Source: an uncultured Ruminococcus sp.
GTDB taxonomy: Bacteria; Bacillota; Clostridia; Oscillospirales; Ruminococcaceae
Length of the DNA stretch: 34,683 nt
NCBI GenBank assembly: GCA_900315755.1
Contig: ONAI01000011.1
Coordinates: 1-34,683 of the forward strand
Direction of reading: 5' to 3'
The notes under the pieces were generated by a model that saw only the letters and a list, made by a program, of their open reading frames with translations, was not told the origin of the DNA and ran no database searches. This document shows, in pieces, positions 1-8,416 of the stretch (positions within the stretch are counted from its first letter, which is position 1; each line of letters begins with the position of its first letter). The translations under genes were made by a program, and so were the position numbers.

Positions 1-2
1 GT

Positions 3-1925
3 TCAGTAAAGGACATTTTTGAGAAGTATTCATCGTTTTTCCCGCGTATGCCAAAAGAGCTTCTTACTTCGGTAATGACGCAGGACTCGCCTGTAAAGCT
101 GTTTGAGACCGTTACATTCAATTGCAGTCTCAATTACAGAGACAAGCAGACTCTTCTCGAAGAATCAAATATAATAAACAAGCTTTCAGTTCTTTTTGCC
201 TGTCTGACATCAGAAGTCGAGATACTCGAACTTGAAAACCTTATCAATGAGCAGACCAAGAACAGCATTGATAAAGGACAGCGTGAATACTATCTCCGTG
301 AACAAATGAGGATAATTCAGGAACAGCTCGGCGAAGATGACGGAGATGATGCTTACGCTTACATTAACGACATCATGGAGCTTAAAGCCGATGAAAAAGT
401 AAAGGAAAAACTGATGAAAGAGGCTGATAAGCTTACAAAACTTCCGCCTTCTTCACAGGAAGCCTTTGTGATCAAGAACTACCTCGATACTATACTTGAT
501 CTTCCGTGGGGAAAATACACCAAAGCTAAGCTTTCAATGCCTAAAGCAGAAGCAGTGCTTGAAAAAGATCACTACGGACTAAAAAAAGTCAAGGAACGCA
601 TTCTTGAATTTCTTGCAGTCCATATGCTCAATCCCGAGATAAAGGGACAGATAATCTGTCTCGCAGGCCCTCCCGGAATCGGCAAGACATCTATCGCAAA
701 ATCCGTTGCAAAGGCTATGGGACGAAATTACGCAAGAGTATCTCTTGGCGGCGTCAGAGATGAAGCAGATATAAGAGGTCATAGAAAGACATACGTCGGC
801 GCAATGCCCGGAAGAGTCATAACTGCAATATCTCAGGCAGGTTCTATGAATCCTCTCATCCTGTTTGATGAGATAGACAAACTTTGCAGCGACATAAAAG
901 GAGATCCGTCATCAGCAATGCTTGAGGTTCTTGACAGCGAGCAGAACAACGCTTTCCGCGACCACTTCATAGAAGTGCCTTTCGACCTCAGCAAGGCTGT
1001 ATTTATCACAACTGCAAATGATGTATCTGCTATACCCGGACCTCTGCGCGACCGTATGGAGATAATCGAACTTCCAAGCTATACAGCCGTTGAAAAATTC
1101 CATATCGCAAAGGAACATCTCATTCCGAAGCAGCTTAAGGAACACGGTCTGAAAGCAAGACAGCTTAAAATAACCGATGATGCTATAAATGACATTATCC
1201 AGTTCTACACAAAGGAAGCCGGAGTTCGTTCACTTGAAAGAAAAATAGCTTCGATATGCCGCAAGACTGCTCGAATGATCGCTTCTGAGGAAGTAAAACG
1301 CGTTACTGTAAAATCTGATGACCTTCATGAATTCCTCGGTGTCAAGAAGTATCTTGAAGACATATCTTCAAAAAAGGATCAGGTCGGAGTTGTGAACGGC
1401 CTCGCATGGACAAGTGTCGGCGGAGTTCTTATGCCGCTTGAGGTACTTGTTATGAAAGGAACAGGAAAGATAGAAGTTACCGGTTCACTCGGCGATGTCA
1501 TGAAGGAAAGTGCTAAGATAGCAGTAAGCTATGTCCGCAGCGTCGCTGATAAATACGGAATTGATCAGGAATTCTACAAGAATAATGATATACACATCCA
1601 CGCACCTGAGGGAGCTGTACCTAAAGACGGTCCATCAGCCGGTGTTACAATGACAACTGCCCTTGTTTCAGCACTTTCAGGCAGCCCGGTACGCTCAGAC
1701 GTTGCAATGACGGGTGAGATAACTCTTCACGGAAATGTGCTTCCGATAGGCGGACTTCGTGAAAAAACTATGGCAGCTTACAAGGCAGAGATCAAAAAGG
1801 TCGTTATCCCGAAAGCTAATGTACCTGATCTCGAAGAGGTCGACGAAGCAGTAAAATCAGCTATTGAGTTCATACCTTGCGATAACCTGAAAAATGTACT
1901 TGATACTGCACTCATACAGTCATAA
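3..1925 (+). CDS. lon: ATP-dependent protease Lon (5' end outside window)
   Basis: Lon is the cytoplasmic AAA+ serine protease that degrades misfolded and some regulatory proteins. The reading frame is open to the left edge, so the first ATG at 48 is internal and most of the N-terminal substrate-binding domain is missing only because of the window boundary. Visible in order are the coiled-coil linker with the family string [16 protein letters not shown], Walker A GPPGIGKT (codons 666-689), Walker B ILFDEIDK (about 858-881), and the protease domain with catalytic Ser in PKDGPSAG (codon 1635) and catalytic Lys in REKT (codon 1764). About 640 residues remain of the roughly 800 usual for LonA. 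It is followed after 15 bp by ysxC, the lon-ysxC order common in Firmicutes. No reason to suspect a pseudogene. Confidence 0.97.
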   Translation, partial: SVKDIFEKYSSFFPRMPKELLTSVMTQDSPVKLFETVTFNCSLNYRDKQTLLEESNIINKLSVLFACLTSEVEILELENLINEQTKNSIDKGQREYYLREQMRIIQEQLGEDDGDDAYAYINDIMELKADEKVKEKLMKEADKLTKLPPSSQEAFVIKNYLDTILDLPWGKYTKAKLSMPKAEAVLEKDHYGLKKVKERILEFLAVHMLNPEIKGQIICLAGPPGIGKTSIAKSVAKAMGRNYARVSLGGVRDEADIRGHRKTYVGAMPGRVITAISQAGSMNPLILFDEIDKLCSDIKGDPSSAMLEVLDSEQNNAFRDHFIEVPFDLSKAVFITTANDVSAIPGPLRDRMEIIELPSYTAVEKFHIAKEHLIPKQLKEHGLKARQLKITDDAINDIIQFYTKEAGVRSLERKIASICRKTARMIASEEVKRVTVKSDDLHEFLGVKKYLEDISSKKDQVGVVNGLAWTSVGGVLMPLEVLVMKGTGKIEVTGSLGDVMKESAKIAVSYVRSVADKYGIDQEFYKNNDIHIHAPEGAVPKDGPSAGVTMTTALVSALSGSPVRSDVAMTGEITLHGNVLPIGGLREKTMAAYKAEIKKVVIPKANVPDLEEVDEAVKSAIEFIPCDNLKNVLDTALIQS

Positions 1926-1940
1926 CTGAAAGAGGTAACA

Positions 1941-2537
1941 ATGAAGCTTAATTATAACAAAGCAGAATTCACCGCAGCATACGGTAAATTTTCACAGATA
2001 CCAGCACCTGAGCGCATCGAGATAGCGTTTGCCGGACACTCAAATGTAGGTAAATCAACACTTATCAACAAGCTGCTCAACCGCAAAAATTTAGCAAGAG
2101 TGAGTTCAGTTCCCGGAAAAACTGCCACTATAAATTTCTTTGGACTCGAAAATATCTACCTTGTCGATCTGCCGGGATACGGCTATGCAAAGGTGTCGAA
2201 GTCCGAAAAAGAACGCTGGGCAGGACTTATCGAGGGCTATCTGAATTCAGAGCGTGATCTCAGACTGGTATTCATGCTTGTAGATATGCGTCATAAGCCA
2301 ACAGCTGATGACGTGAACATGATAAACTATCTTATCGACACTGAAACACCATTCGTAATAGTCCTCACAAAAGCCGACAAGCTCAACAAAACAGAACGCA
2401 GCAAACGTATGGAAGCTTTTGAAACTGAGATCCCATGCTTCAACGAGATCCATTGTATCCCGTTTTCATCCCAGACAGGTGAAGGCGCAGAAGAACTCCG
2501 CAGCATAATTGAGGACATAGCTTCTGACGAAGAATAA
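1941..2537 (+). CDS. ysxC: Ribosome-biogenesis GTPase YsxC/EngB
   Basis: This is a small TRAFAC GTPase needed for late assembly of the 50S subunit. The 198 residues match the family length. G1 is GHSNVGKST (residues 32-40), G3 is DLPGYGYAK (about 76-84), G4 is TKADK, and a G5-like SSQTG follows. The start ATG has an AGAGGTAA ribosome-binding site. It lies 15 bp after lon and 30 bp before lysA in the same direction, so the three are probably co-transcribed. Family assignment is by direct motif recognition; the role is family knowledge. Confidence 0.96.
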   Translation: MKLNYNKAEFTAAYGKFSQIPAPERIEIAFAGHSNVGKSTLINKLLNRKNLARVSSVPGKTATINFFGLENIYLVDLPGYGYAKVSKSEKERWAGLIEGYLNSERDLRLVFMLVDMRHKPTADDVNMINYLIDTETPFVIVLTKADKLNKTERSKRMEAFETEIPCFNEIHCIPFSSQTGEGAEELRSIIEDIASDEE

Positions 2538-2567
2538 AGCCTTATAATACTGAAAGGAATGATATAA

Positions 2568-3866
2568 ATGTTTATCTCAGATAACTATGACATAAATGCT
2601 CAGGGAAACCTGACTATCGGCGGCGTCGACACAACCAAACTTGCTGCTGAATACGGCACTCCGCTCTATGTTATGGACGAAGATCTTATAAGAAACAATC
2701 TTCGCCGTTTTCACGAAAGCTTCAAGAAATACTACGATGGAAAAGGCGAGGTGCATTTTGCAAGCAAAGCATTCTGCTGCCTTGAAATGTGCAGACTGGT
2801 CGCAAGCGAAGGCGACGGTCTCGATGCTGTATCTATCGGTGAACTATACACAGCAGTAAAAGCCGGATTCCCAATGGAAAAAGTCGGATTCCACGGCAAC
2901 AACAAGACTGATGAAGAACTCAGATTTGCGATAGAGCATGGCGTTGGACACATCATAGTAGACAACCTCAGTGAGCTCTCACGTCTTGAAAAGATCGCAA
3001 AGGAAATGGGCGTTAAAGCGCGTATCATGTTCAGATTAAAACCGGGCATAGATGCTCATACTCACAAGGCAGTCATGACAGGTCAGATCGACAGTAAATT
3101 CGGATTTGCTATTGAGACCGGCGAAGCATTCGATGCTGTAAAGGAAGCACTCTCGTGCGAGAATATAGAACTCTCGGGGCTTCATTGTCATATCGGCTCT
3201 CAGATATTCGATATTTATCCGTTTGAGGAAGCTGCAAGAGTAATGCTCCGTTTTATAGCCGATGTAAAGAACAAATTAGGATTCGAGATTAAAGAACTCA
3301 ATCTCGGCGGCGGATTCGGCATCAAATACCTTGAAGAGCATGATCCTGTGCCTTTTGAAGTTTACATGGAAAGAGTATCAGAAGTTGTCAACGAGGAATG
3401 TGAAAAACTCGAAATAATCAAACCATTCATATTTATCGAACCCGGACGTTCTATCGTAGCTTCAGCCGGTATAACCCTCTACGAGGCAGGTTCACGCAAG
3501 GAGATACCTGATACCAGAACATACATAATCGTTGACGGCAGCATGGCTGATAATCCGCGGTATATACTTTATGAGTCCGAATACGAAGCAGTCGTAGCCA
3601 ACAAGGCTTCACAGCCGAGGGATGAAAGAGTGACCATTGCAGGAAGATGCTGCGAAAGCGGCGACCTTATAGGTGAAAATATGCCGCTCCAGCACGCAGA
3701 GGCAGGAGACATAATCGCAGTCCTCGCAACCGGTGCTTACAACTACTCGATGTCATCAAACTACAACCGGCTTCAGAAACCGGCAGTAGTATTCGTTAAA
3801 GACGGCAAATCGAGAGTAGTCGTAAAACGTGAAAGCCTTGATGACATAATCAGTAACGATGTCTGA
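2568..3866 (+). CDS. lysA: Diaminopimelate decarboxylase
   Basis: LysA is the PLP enzyme that decarboxylates meso-diaminopimelate to L-lysine, the last step of lysine synthesis. The 432-residue protein is a fold-type III decarboxylase. The PLP lysine is K67 in HFASKAFCC; HCHIGSQI and GGGFGIKY bind the cofactor phosphate; EPGRSIVASAG and the active-site Cys in AGRCCESGD follow. The start is supported by GAAAGGAATG just upstream. It is the last gene of the lon-ysxC-lysA transcript, closed by the 16-bp terminator hairpin downstream. There is no obvious functional link to lon and ysxC. Confidence 0.96.
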   Translation: MFISDNYDINAQGNLTIGGVDTTKLAAEYGTPLYVMDEDLIRNNLRRFHESFKKYYDGKGEVHFASKAFCCLEMCRLVASEGDGLDAVSIGELYTAVKAGFPMEKVGFHGNNKTDEELRFAIEHGVGHIIVDNLSELSRLEKIAKEMGVKARIMFRLKPGIDAHTHKAVMTGQIDSKFGFAIETGEAFDAVKEALSCENIELSGLHCHIGSQIFDIYPFEEAARVMLRFIADVKNKLGFEIKELNLGGGFGIKYLEEHDPVPFEVYMERVSEVVNEECEKLEIIKPFIFIEPGRSIVASAGITLYEAGSRKEIPDTRTYIIVDGSMADNPRYILYESEYEAVVANKASQPRDERVTIAGRCCESGDLIGENMPLQHAEAGDIIAVLATGAYNYSMSSNYNRLQKPAVVFVKDGKSRVVVKRESLDDIISNDV

Positions 3867-3911
3867 TATTGATTTTTGACTGAATTTTATAACATTATTT
3901 CAACGTCTATA

Positions 3912-3960
3912 TTGGCTGCCAGACTGTTATTTTACAGTCTGGCAGCCAACTTTTATTTTT
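3912..3960 (+). terminator. Intrinsic terminator after lysA
   Basis: A perfect 16-bp stem (3912-3927 with 3934-3949), loop TATTTT, is followed by the T-rich tract CTTTTATTTTT. It separates lon-ysxC-lysA from the aconitase operon. Confidence 0.93.
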
Positions 3961-3974
3961 CTGGCAAAAATATA

Positions 3975-3992
3975 TTGTTTAATTCTTGACAA
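3975..3992. promoter_or_regulatory. Probable Rex operator over the acn-icd-rex promoter
   Basis: The 18-mer TTGTTTAATTCTTGACAA is an imperfect inverted repeat. It fits the clostridial Rex consensus TTGTTAA-N4-TTAACAA at 12 of 14 defined positions. Its right half is the -35 hexamer itself, so bound protein would block RNA polymerase. Since rex is the third gene of this operon, autoregulation is the natural reading. The site is seen in sequence; the binding is inference. Confidence 0.62.
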
Positions 3993-4014
3993 ACTTAATA
4001 AAATGTAGTACAAT
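3986..4014 (+). promoter_or_regulatory. Sigma-A promoter of acn-icd-rex
   Basis: TTGACA (3986-3991), 17-bp spacer, TACAAT (4009-4014); expected transcription start near 4021. Both hexamers are at or near consensus. The promoter overlaps a TTG codon from which the reading frame could nominally begin, which argues that translation starts at 4052 instead. Confidence 0.88.
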
Positions 4015-4051
4015 TACTTTGTATTCTTATGTATTGAAAGGAATGATCTCA

Positions 4052-5989
4052 ATGGGTTATACTTTAACTGAAAAAATCCTCAGAGCGCATCTTGTTGACG
4101 GCGAATATGTCAAAGGTCAGGAGATCGGTATCCGTATCGACCAGACTCTTACACAGGACGCCACAGGTACTATGGCTTACCTCGAGTTTGAGGCTATCGG
4201 CGTACCAAGAGTAAAAACTGAACGCTCAGTTGCTTATATCGACCACAACACACTTCAGAACGGCTTTGAAAACGCTGATGACCACCGTTTCATAGGCTCG
4301 GTTGCAAAGAAGCATGGTATTTATTTCTCACGTCCGGGAAACGGCATCTGTCATCAGGTGCATCTCGAAAGATTCGGCATCCCCGGAAAGACTCTGATCG
4401 GTTCTGACAGCCATACTCCTACCGGCGGCGGTATCGGTATGATAGCTATCGGTGCGGGCGGTCTTGACGTTGCAGTTGCAATGGGCGGCGGCGCATACTA
4501 CATAACCTGCCCTAAGGTCGTTAAGGTTGAACTCACAGGCAAACTTCGTCCGTGGGTAGCAGCTAAGGACGTTATTCTTGAAGTTCTCCGCAGACTTTCA
4601 GTTAAGGGCGGCGTAGGAAAAGTAATCGAGTACGTAGGTGAAGGCGTTAAGACACTTTCTGTACCAGAACGTGCTACGATCACAAACATGGGCGCTGAGC
4701 TCGGTGCAACAACATCTATTTTCCCATCAGATGAGATCACAAAACAGTTCCTCAAGGCGCAGCAGCGCGAAGAGGTATGGACACCTCTCGCAGCAGATGC
4801 AGATGCTGTATACGACGAAGAACTCACAATAAACCTCAGTGAACTTGTACCTCTCGCAGCCTGTCCTCATTCACCTGATAACGTAAAAAGCGTCGAGGAG
4901 ATCGGCAGACTCAAGGTAGATCAGGTATGTATCGGTTCATGTACAAATTCCTCGCTTCTTGATATGCTCAAGGTAGCATATATCCTCAAGGGCAAGACTG
5001 TTGATCCGAGCGTTTCACTTGCTATTGCTCCCGGTTCAAAGCAGGTACTCAATATGCTTGCACAGAACGGCGCGCTCTCAGACCTTATCGAAGCCGGCGC
5101 ACGTATTCTTGAAAGTGCTTGCGGTCCATGCATCGGTATGGGACAGTCACCTAACTCAAAGGGTATCTCCCTCAGAACATTCAACAGAAACTTTGAAGGA
5201 CGTTCCGGTACAAAGGACGGTCAGATATACCTCGTTTCACCTGAAATGGCAGCTGTATCTGCACTTACAGGTTATCTCACAGATCCGCGTGAGCTTGGCG
5301 ATATGCCTGAATTCAAGCTTCCTGAGATATTCACAGTTAACGATAATATGGTAGTTCCTCCGGTTTCAGAAGCTGAAATGGACAGTGTTGAGATCCTCCG
5401 CGGACCAAACATCAAGCCGTATCCGGAAACAACTCCGCTGCTTGAAACTATTGATGCACCTGTATCACTTAAAGTCGGCGATAACATCACTACTGACCAC
5501 ATCATGCCTGCCGGTGCAAAGATACTTCCTCTTCGTTCAAACATTCCGAAGATCTCACAGCACTGCTTTGCAGTATGTGACGAAAGCTTCCCTGAGAGAG
5601 CAAAATCTCTCGGCAAGAGCATTATCGTAGGCGGTTCAAACTACGGACAAGGTTCATCTCGTGAACACGCTGCACTTGCACCGCTTTACCTCGGCGTAAA
5701 GGCAGTTCTCGTGAAATCATTTGCACGTATCCACCGTGCTAACCTCATAAATGCAGGTATACTTCCGCTTACATTCGTAAACGAAGCTGACTACGATTCT
5801 ATTGCACAAGGCGACGAGCTTGTACTTGCTGATGTAAGAAAGGCTGTTGCAGAAGGCAAATCTGAACTTACCGTACTCAATAAGACAAACGGCAAGTCTA
5901 TCCCTGTTCTTTGCGAGCTTTCCGGACGTACAAAGGACATCATGCTTGCAGGCGGACTTCTTGACTATACAAGAGAATCAATGAAGTGA
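4052..5989 (+). CDS. acn: Aconitate hydratase (single-chain aconitase)
   Basis: The enzyme isomerises citrate to isocitrate through a [4Fe-4S] cluster. The ATG at 4052 is chosen because GAAAGGAATG lies just before it and the longer frame begins inside the -35 element. The resulting 645 residues suit the short single-chain aconitases of anaerobes. Cluster ligands are C297 (CIGSCTNSS) and C357/C360 (ACGPCIGMG). The C-terminal swivel domain begins near GDNITTDHIMPAG and has the substrate loop GGSNYGQGSSREH. It leads the acn-icd-rex operon. Together with icd it gives the oxidative route from citrate to 2-oxoglutarate, needed for glutamate synthesis in anaerobes. No citrate synthase gene is in the window. 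Confidence 0.95.
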   Translation: MGYTLTEKILRAHLVDGEYVKGQEIGIRIDQTLTQDATGTMAYLEFEAIGVPRVKTERSVAYIDHNTLQNGFENADDHRFIGSVAKKHGIYFSRPGNGICHQVHLERFGIPGKTLIGSDSHTPTGGGIGMIAIGAGGLDVAVAMGGGAYYITCPKVVKVELTGKLRPWVAAKDVILEVLRRLSVKGGVGKVIEYVGEGVKTLSVPERATITNMGAELGATTSIFPSDEITKQFLKAQQREEVWTPLAADADAVYDEELTINLSELVPLAACPHSPDNVKSVEEIGRLKVDQVCIGSCTNSSLLDMLKVAYILKGKTVDPSVSLAIAPGSKQVLNMLAQNGALSDLIEAGARILESACGPCIGMGQSPNSKGISLRTFNRNFEGRSGTKDGQIYLVSPEMAAVSALTGYLTDPRELGDMPEFKLPEIFTVNDNMVVPPVSEAEMDSVEILRGPNIKPYPETTPLLETIDAPVSLKVGDNITTDHIMPAGAKILPLRSNIPKISQHCFAVCDESFPERAKSLGKSIIVGGSNYGQGSSREHAALAPLYLGVKAVLVKSFARIHRANLINAGILPLTFVNEADYDSIAQGDELVLADVRKAVAEGKSELTVLNKTNGKSIPVLCELSGRTKDIMLAGGLLDYTRESMK

Positions 5990-6039
5990 TCCAAGAAAAT
6001 CGCAGTAATTGGATAAAAATATAATGGAGGTCAAACTCA

Positions 6040-7251
6040 ATGGCAAAGATAACTATGAAAACTCCGCTTGTCGAAATGGACGGCGACGAGATGACCAGAA
6101 TACTCTGGCAGTGGATCAAGGAGATACTCCTCGAACCATATGTAGAGCTCAATACTGAATACTACGACCTCGGTCTTATTCACCGTGAGGAGACAAAGGA
6201 TCAGGTAACTCTTGATTCAGCTGAGGCTACTAAAAAGTACGGCGTTGCTGTTAAGTGTGCAACTATAACACCTAATGCAGCAAGAATGCCGGAATACAAT
6301 CTCACACATATGTGGAAGTCACCGAACGGCACTATCCGTGCAGCTCTTGACGGTACAGTATTCCGTACCCCTATCATTGTTAAGGGAATCGAGCCTTATA
6401 TTCCTACATGGACTAAGCCTATCACTATTGCACGTCATGCTTACGGTGACGTTTACAAAAATACCGAAATGCGCGTAAATAAGGGAAGCAAGGCTGAGCT
6501 CGTTGTAACTGATGAGAACGGCAATGAAACCCGTGAGCTCATCCACGATTTTACAAAGTCTGACGGTATCATTCAGGGACTTCACAACCTTGACGCTTCA
6601 ATTGCAGGCTTCGCAAGAGCTTGTCTCAACTATGGTCTTGACCTCAAGCAGGACGTATGGTTCGCTTCAAAAGACACGATCTCAAAGAAGTACGACCATC
6701 GCTTCAAGGACATCTTCGCCGAGATATACGAAAAAGAGTACAAGGAAAAGTACGAAGCAGCAGGCATCGAGTATTTCTACACACTCATCGACGATGCAGT
6801 AGCAAGAGTTATACGTTCAAACGGCGGCTATATCTGGGCTTGCAAGAACTATGACGGTGATGTAATGTCAGACATGGTATCAACTGCATACGGCAGCCTT
6901 GCAATGATGACTTCTGTACTCGTTTCACCGGACGGTATATATGAGTACGAAGCAGCACACGGTACAGTTCAGCGCCACTATTACAAGTATCTCAAGGGCG
7001 AAGAAACTTCCACAAACTCTGTTGCAACTATCTTCGCATGGAGCGGAGCTCTCAGAAAAAGAGGAGAACTCGACAATACTCCTGAACTTTGTGATTTCGC
7101 TGATAAGCTTGAAAAGGCAACTATTCAGACAATCGAGGAAGGCGTAATGACCGGCGACCTTTACCTTATCTCAAAGCTTGAAAACAAGAAGAAGGTTGAC
7201 TCAAAAACTTTCCTCAATGAGATCAAGGCAAGACTCGATAAAATGATCTGA
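6040..7251 (+). CDS. icd: NADP-dependent isocitrate dehydrogenase (eukaryote-like homodimeric subfamily)
   Basis: It oxidatively decarboxylates isocitrate to 2-oxoglutarate with NADP+. The 403-residue chain starts after a clear GGAGG. Diagnostic segments are [18 protein letters not shown] at the N-terminus, the substrate loop KSPNGTIRA, the metal and substrate region around [17 protein letters not shown], and [31 protein letters not shown]. These place it in the subfamily shared with eukaryotic IDH1/2 rather than the E. coli Icd type. It lies 50 bp after acn and 35 bp before rex. It is a source of NADPH and 2-oxoglutarate. Confidence 0.95.
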   Translation: MAKITMKTPLVEMDGDEMTRILWQWIKEILLEPYVELNTEYYDLGLIHREETKDQVTLDSAEATKKYGVAVKCATITPNAARMPEYNLTHMWKSPNGTIRAALDGTVFRTPIIVKGIEPYIPTWTKPITIARHAYGDVYKNTEMRVNKGSKAELVVTDENGNETRELIHDFTKSDGIIQGLHNLDASIAGFARACLNYGLDLKQDVWFASKDTISKKYDHRFKDIFAEIYEKEYKEKYEAAGIEYFYTLIDDAVARVIRSNGGYIWACKNYDGDVMSDMVSTAYGSLAMMTSVLVSPDGIYEYEAAHGTVQRHYYKYLKGEETSTNSVATIFAWSGALRKRGELDNTPELCDFADKLEKATIQTIEEGVMTGDLYLISKLENKKKVDSKTFLNEIKARLDKMI

Positions 7252-7286
7252 AACGATAACCAACTCTGAAAAGAGGCAAATACACA

Positions 7287-7928
7287 ATGTCTAAGAACAC
7301 GATTTCAAATTCAGTTATACGCAGATTACCTCGTTATTACAGGTTTCTCGGCGAGCTTGAAGCAAATGGATATGTCAGGATCTCATCACGCGAGCTCTCT
7401 GAAAAAATGGGACTTACAGCTTCGCAGATAAGACAGGATTTTAATTGCTTCGGTGAGTTTGGCCAACAAGGTTACGGATATAATGTAAGTGACCTGAGAG
7501 GGGAGATCGGCAAAATACTTGGTCTCGACTGCCAGACACCAATGATACTTATAGGTGCAGGTAATCTTGGAAAAGCTATATCATGTCATCTTGATTTCAA
7601 GAGCAAAGGCTTTGATCTCATAGGAGCATTTGATGTCAATCCGGAGATCATCGGACACAGCATCGGTGATATTACAGTTGAGGATATGTCAGGTTTAACG
7701 GAATTCTGCAATAAGAACAAGCCGATCGCTGCAATACTCTGCGTTCCGACATCTGCGGCATCAAGTGTAGCAGAACAGCTTATATCACTCGGTATCAAGG
7801 CGTTCTGGAACTTCACTCATTTTGACCTCAGAATGGAACACACAGACGTACTTGTTGAAAACGTTCATCTTGGCGACAGTCTGACCACATTATCATATGG
7901 ACTCAACACAAGAATGGATACTGAATAA
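7287..7928 (+). CDS. rex: Redox-sensing transcriptional repressor Rex
   Basis: Rex is a homodimeric repressor that leaves DNA when NADH rises relative to NAD+. The 213 residues contain the N-terminal winged helix (about 1-80, with the ISSRELSEKMGLTASQIRQD recognition region) and a Rossmann domain with GAGNLGKA (about residue 92). A C-terminal domain-swap helix is expected after LVENVHLGD. It is last in the acn-icd-rex operon, which carries a probable Rex site over its promoter. A second candidate site precedes the fumarase/Hdr-Flx/fumarate reductase operon immediately downstream. This context suggests that Rex sets the balance between oxidative and reductive C4/C6 acid metabolism; the targets are inference. 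Confidence 0.96.
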   Translation: MSKNTISNSVIRRLPRYYRFLGELEANGYVRISSRELSEKMGLTASQIRQDFNCFGEFGQQGYGYNVSDLRGEIGKILGLDCQTPMILIGAGNLGKAISCHLDFKSKGFDLIGAFDVNPEIIGHSIGDITVEDMSGLTEFCNKNKPIAAILCVPTSAASSVAEQLISLGIKAFWNFTHFDLRMEHTDVLVENVHLGDSLTTLSYGLNTRMDTE

Positions 7929-7944
7929 TATGACCTGAAGATTT

Positions 7945-7969
7945 ATCGCTGCGGAATTGACGCAGCGAT
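7945..7969 (+). terminator. Hairpin after rex, weak terminator
   Basis: A 9-bp perfect GC-rich stem (ATCGCTGCG, 7945-7953, with 7961-7969) and a 7-nt loop lie shortly after the rex stop codon. The following bases are AT-rich but not a T run, so termination may be partial or factor-dependent. Confidence 0.5.
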
Positions 7970-8209
7970 ATTCAAAATATCAAATGTGAAATAATTATCA
8001 ATCTTTCTTGTGATGTATATAATATATGGAATTATTATATTCTGTATTTATATGTACATATTTGCTTTGAGCCTTTGATTTTATCTTGCGTCGTAAGAAT
8101 ATGGAATTCCTTACTGATCAATACTATCCTAATACAGCCAAAACTTCAATCGTCAAAGCGATTTGTTAAGCAAATGCAACAAAAATGATAAAATGTCGAA
8201 ACAACATGT

Positions 8210-8235
8210 ATCGCATATTTATTCAAATATGCGAT
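8210..8235. repeat. 11-bp inverted repeat with 4-nt loop
   Basis: ATCGCATATTT (8210-8220) and its exact complement (8225-8235) flank ATTC. No T run follows, so it is not an intrinsic terminator. It lies upstream of the promoter called here, which suggests a protein-binding palindrome, but no known regulator consensus comes to mind. Confidence 0.6.
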
Positions 8236-8273
8236 CAAGCACAAATATGAATATTCACCATATCGAAAATAGC

Positions 8274-8291
8274 TTGTTAAGAATATATCAA
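8274..8291. promoter_or_regulatory. Candidate Rex operator upstream of fumarase operon
   Basis: TTGTTAAGAATATATCAA: the left half matches the Rex half-site perfectly (7/7) and the right half at 5 of 7, with the proper 4-bp spacer. It ends 29 bp before the -35 hexamer of the operon. This is weaker than the site at 3975-3992. Confidence 0.45.
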
Positions 8292-8320
8292 TATTGAATG
8301 ACGATATGCTGATTGTGAAT

Positions 8321-8349
8321 TTGAATTTTGAAGCTTATACTGTTATACT
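8321..8349 (+). promoter_or_regulatory. Probable sigma-A promoter of the fumC-hdr-flx-frd operon
   Basis: TTGAAT (8321-8326), 17-bp spacer, TATACT (8344-8349). An alternative -10, TATTAT, lies at 8352-8357 without a good -35. The expected start near 8356 leaves a leader of about 60 nt before the fumarase ATG. Confidence 0.62.
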
Positions 8350-8416
8350 TATATTATAGGGCTGCATTATTTTTATGCAGTTACAAACACTAAAATTTAT
8401 CTGGGAGTGGATACGA

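Larger units (their letters stand above)
7970..8374. other. Long regulatory intergenic region before the fumarase operon
   Basis: About 400 bp, very AT-rich, with no convincing reading frame on either strand. It holds an 11-bp inverted repeat (8210-8235), two TTGTTAA half-sites (8163-8169 and 8274-8280) and the promoter of the downstream operon. The first half-site has a partner (GCAACAA) at a 6-bp rather than the expected 4-bp spacing, so I do not call it an operator. The rest of the stretch shows nothing I can name. Confidence 0.55.

Noticed and set aside
1-1925. Truncated or decayed lon gene
   Set aside because: The frame is open to the window edge with Lon-like residues before the first ATG, so the missing N-terminus is a boundary effect.
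3986-4051. Upstream TTG start for aconitase adding 22 residues
   Set aside because: The TTG is the first base triplet of the -35 hexamer and lies before the predicted transcript start; the ATG at 4052 has a good ribosome-binding site and a family-like N-terminus.
4498-5622. Long antisense reading frames inside aconitase
   Set aside because: They are shadows of a high-confidence gene, with low-complexity Ser/Thr/Ala composition and no ribosome-binding sites. The same applies to frames antisense to hdrA, glyA and nrdD.
8163-8182. Third Rex site TTGTTAAGCAAATGCAACAA
   Set aside because: The halves are 6 bp apart instead of 4 and the right half matches poorly.
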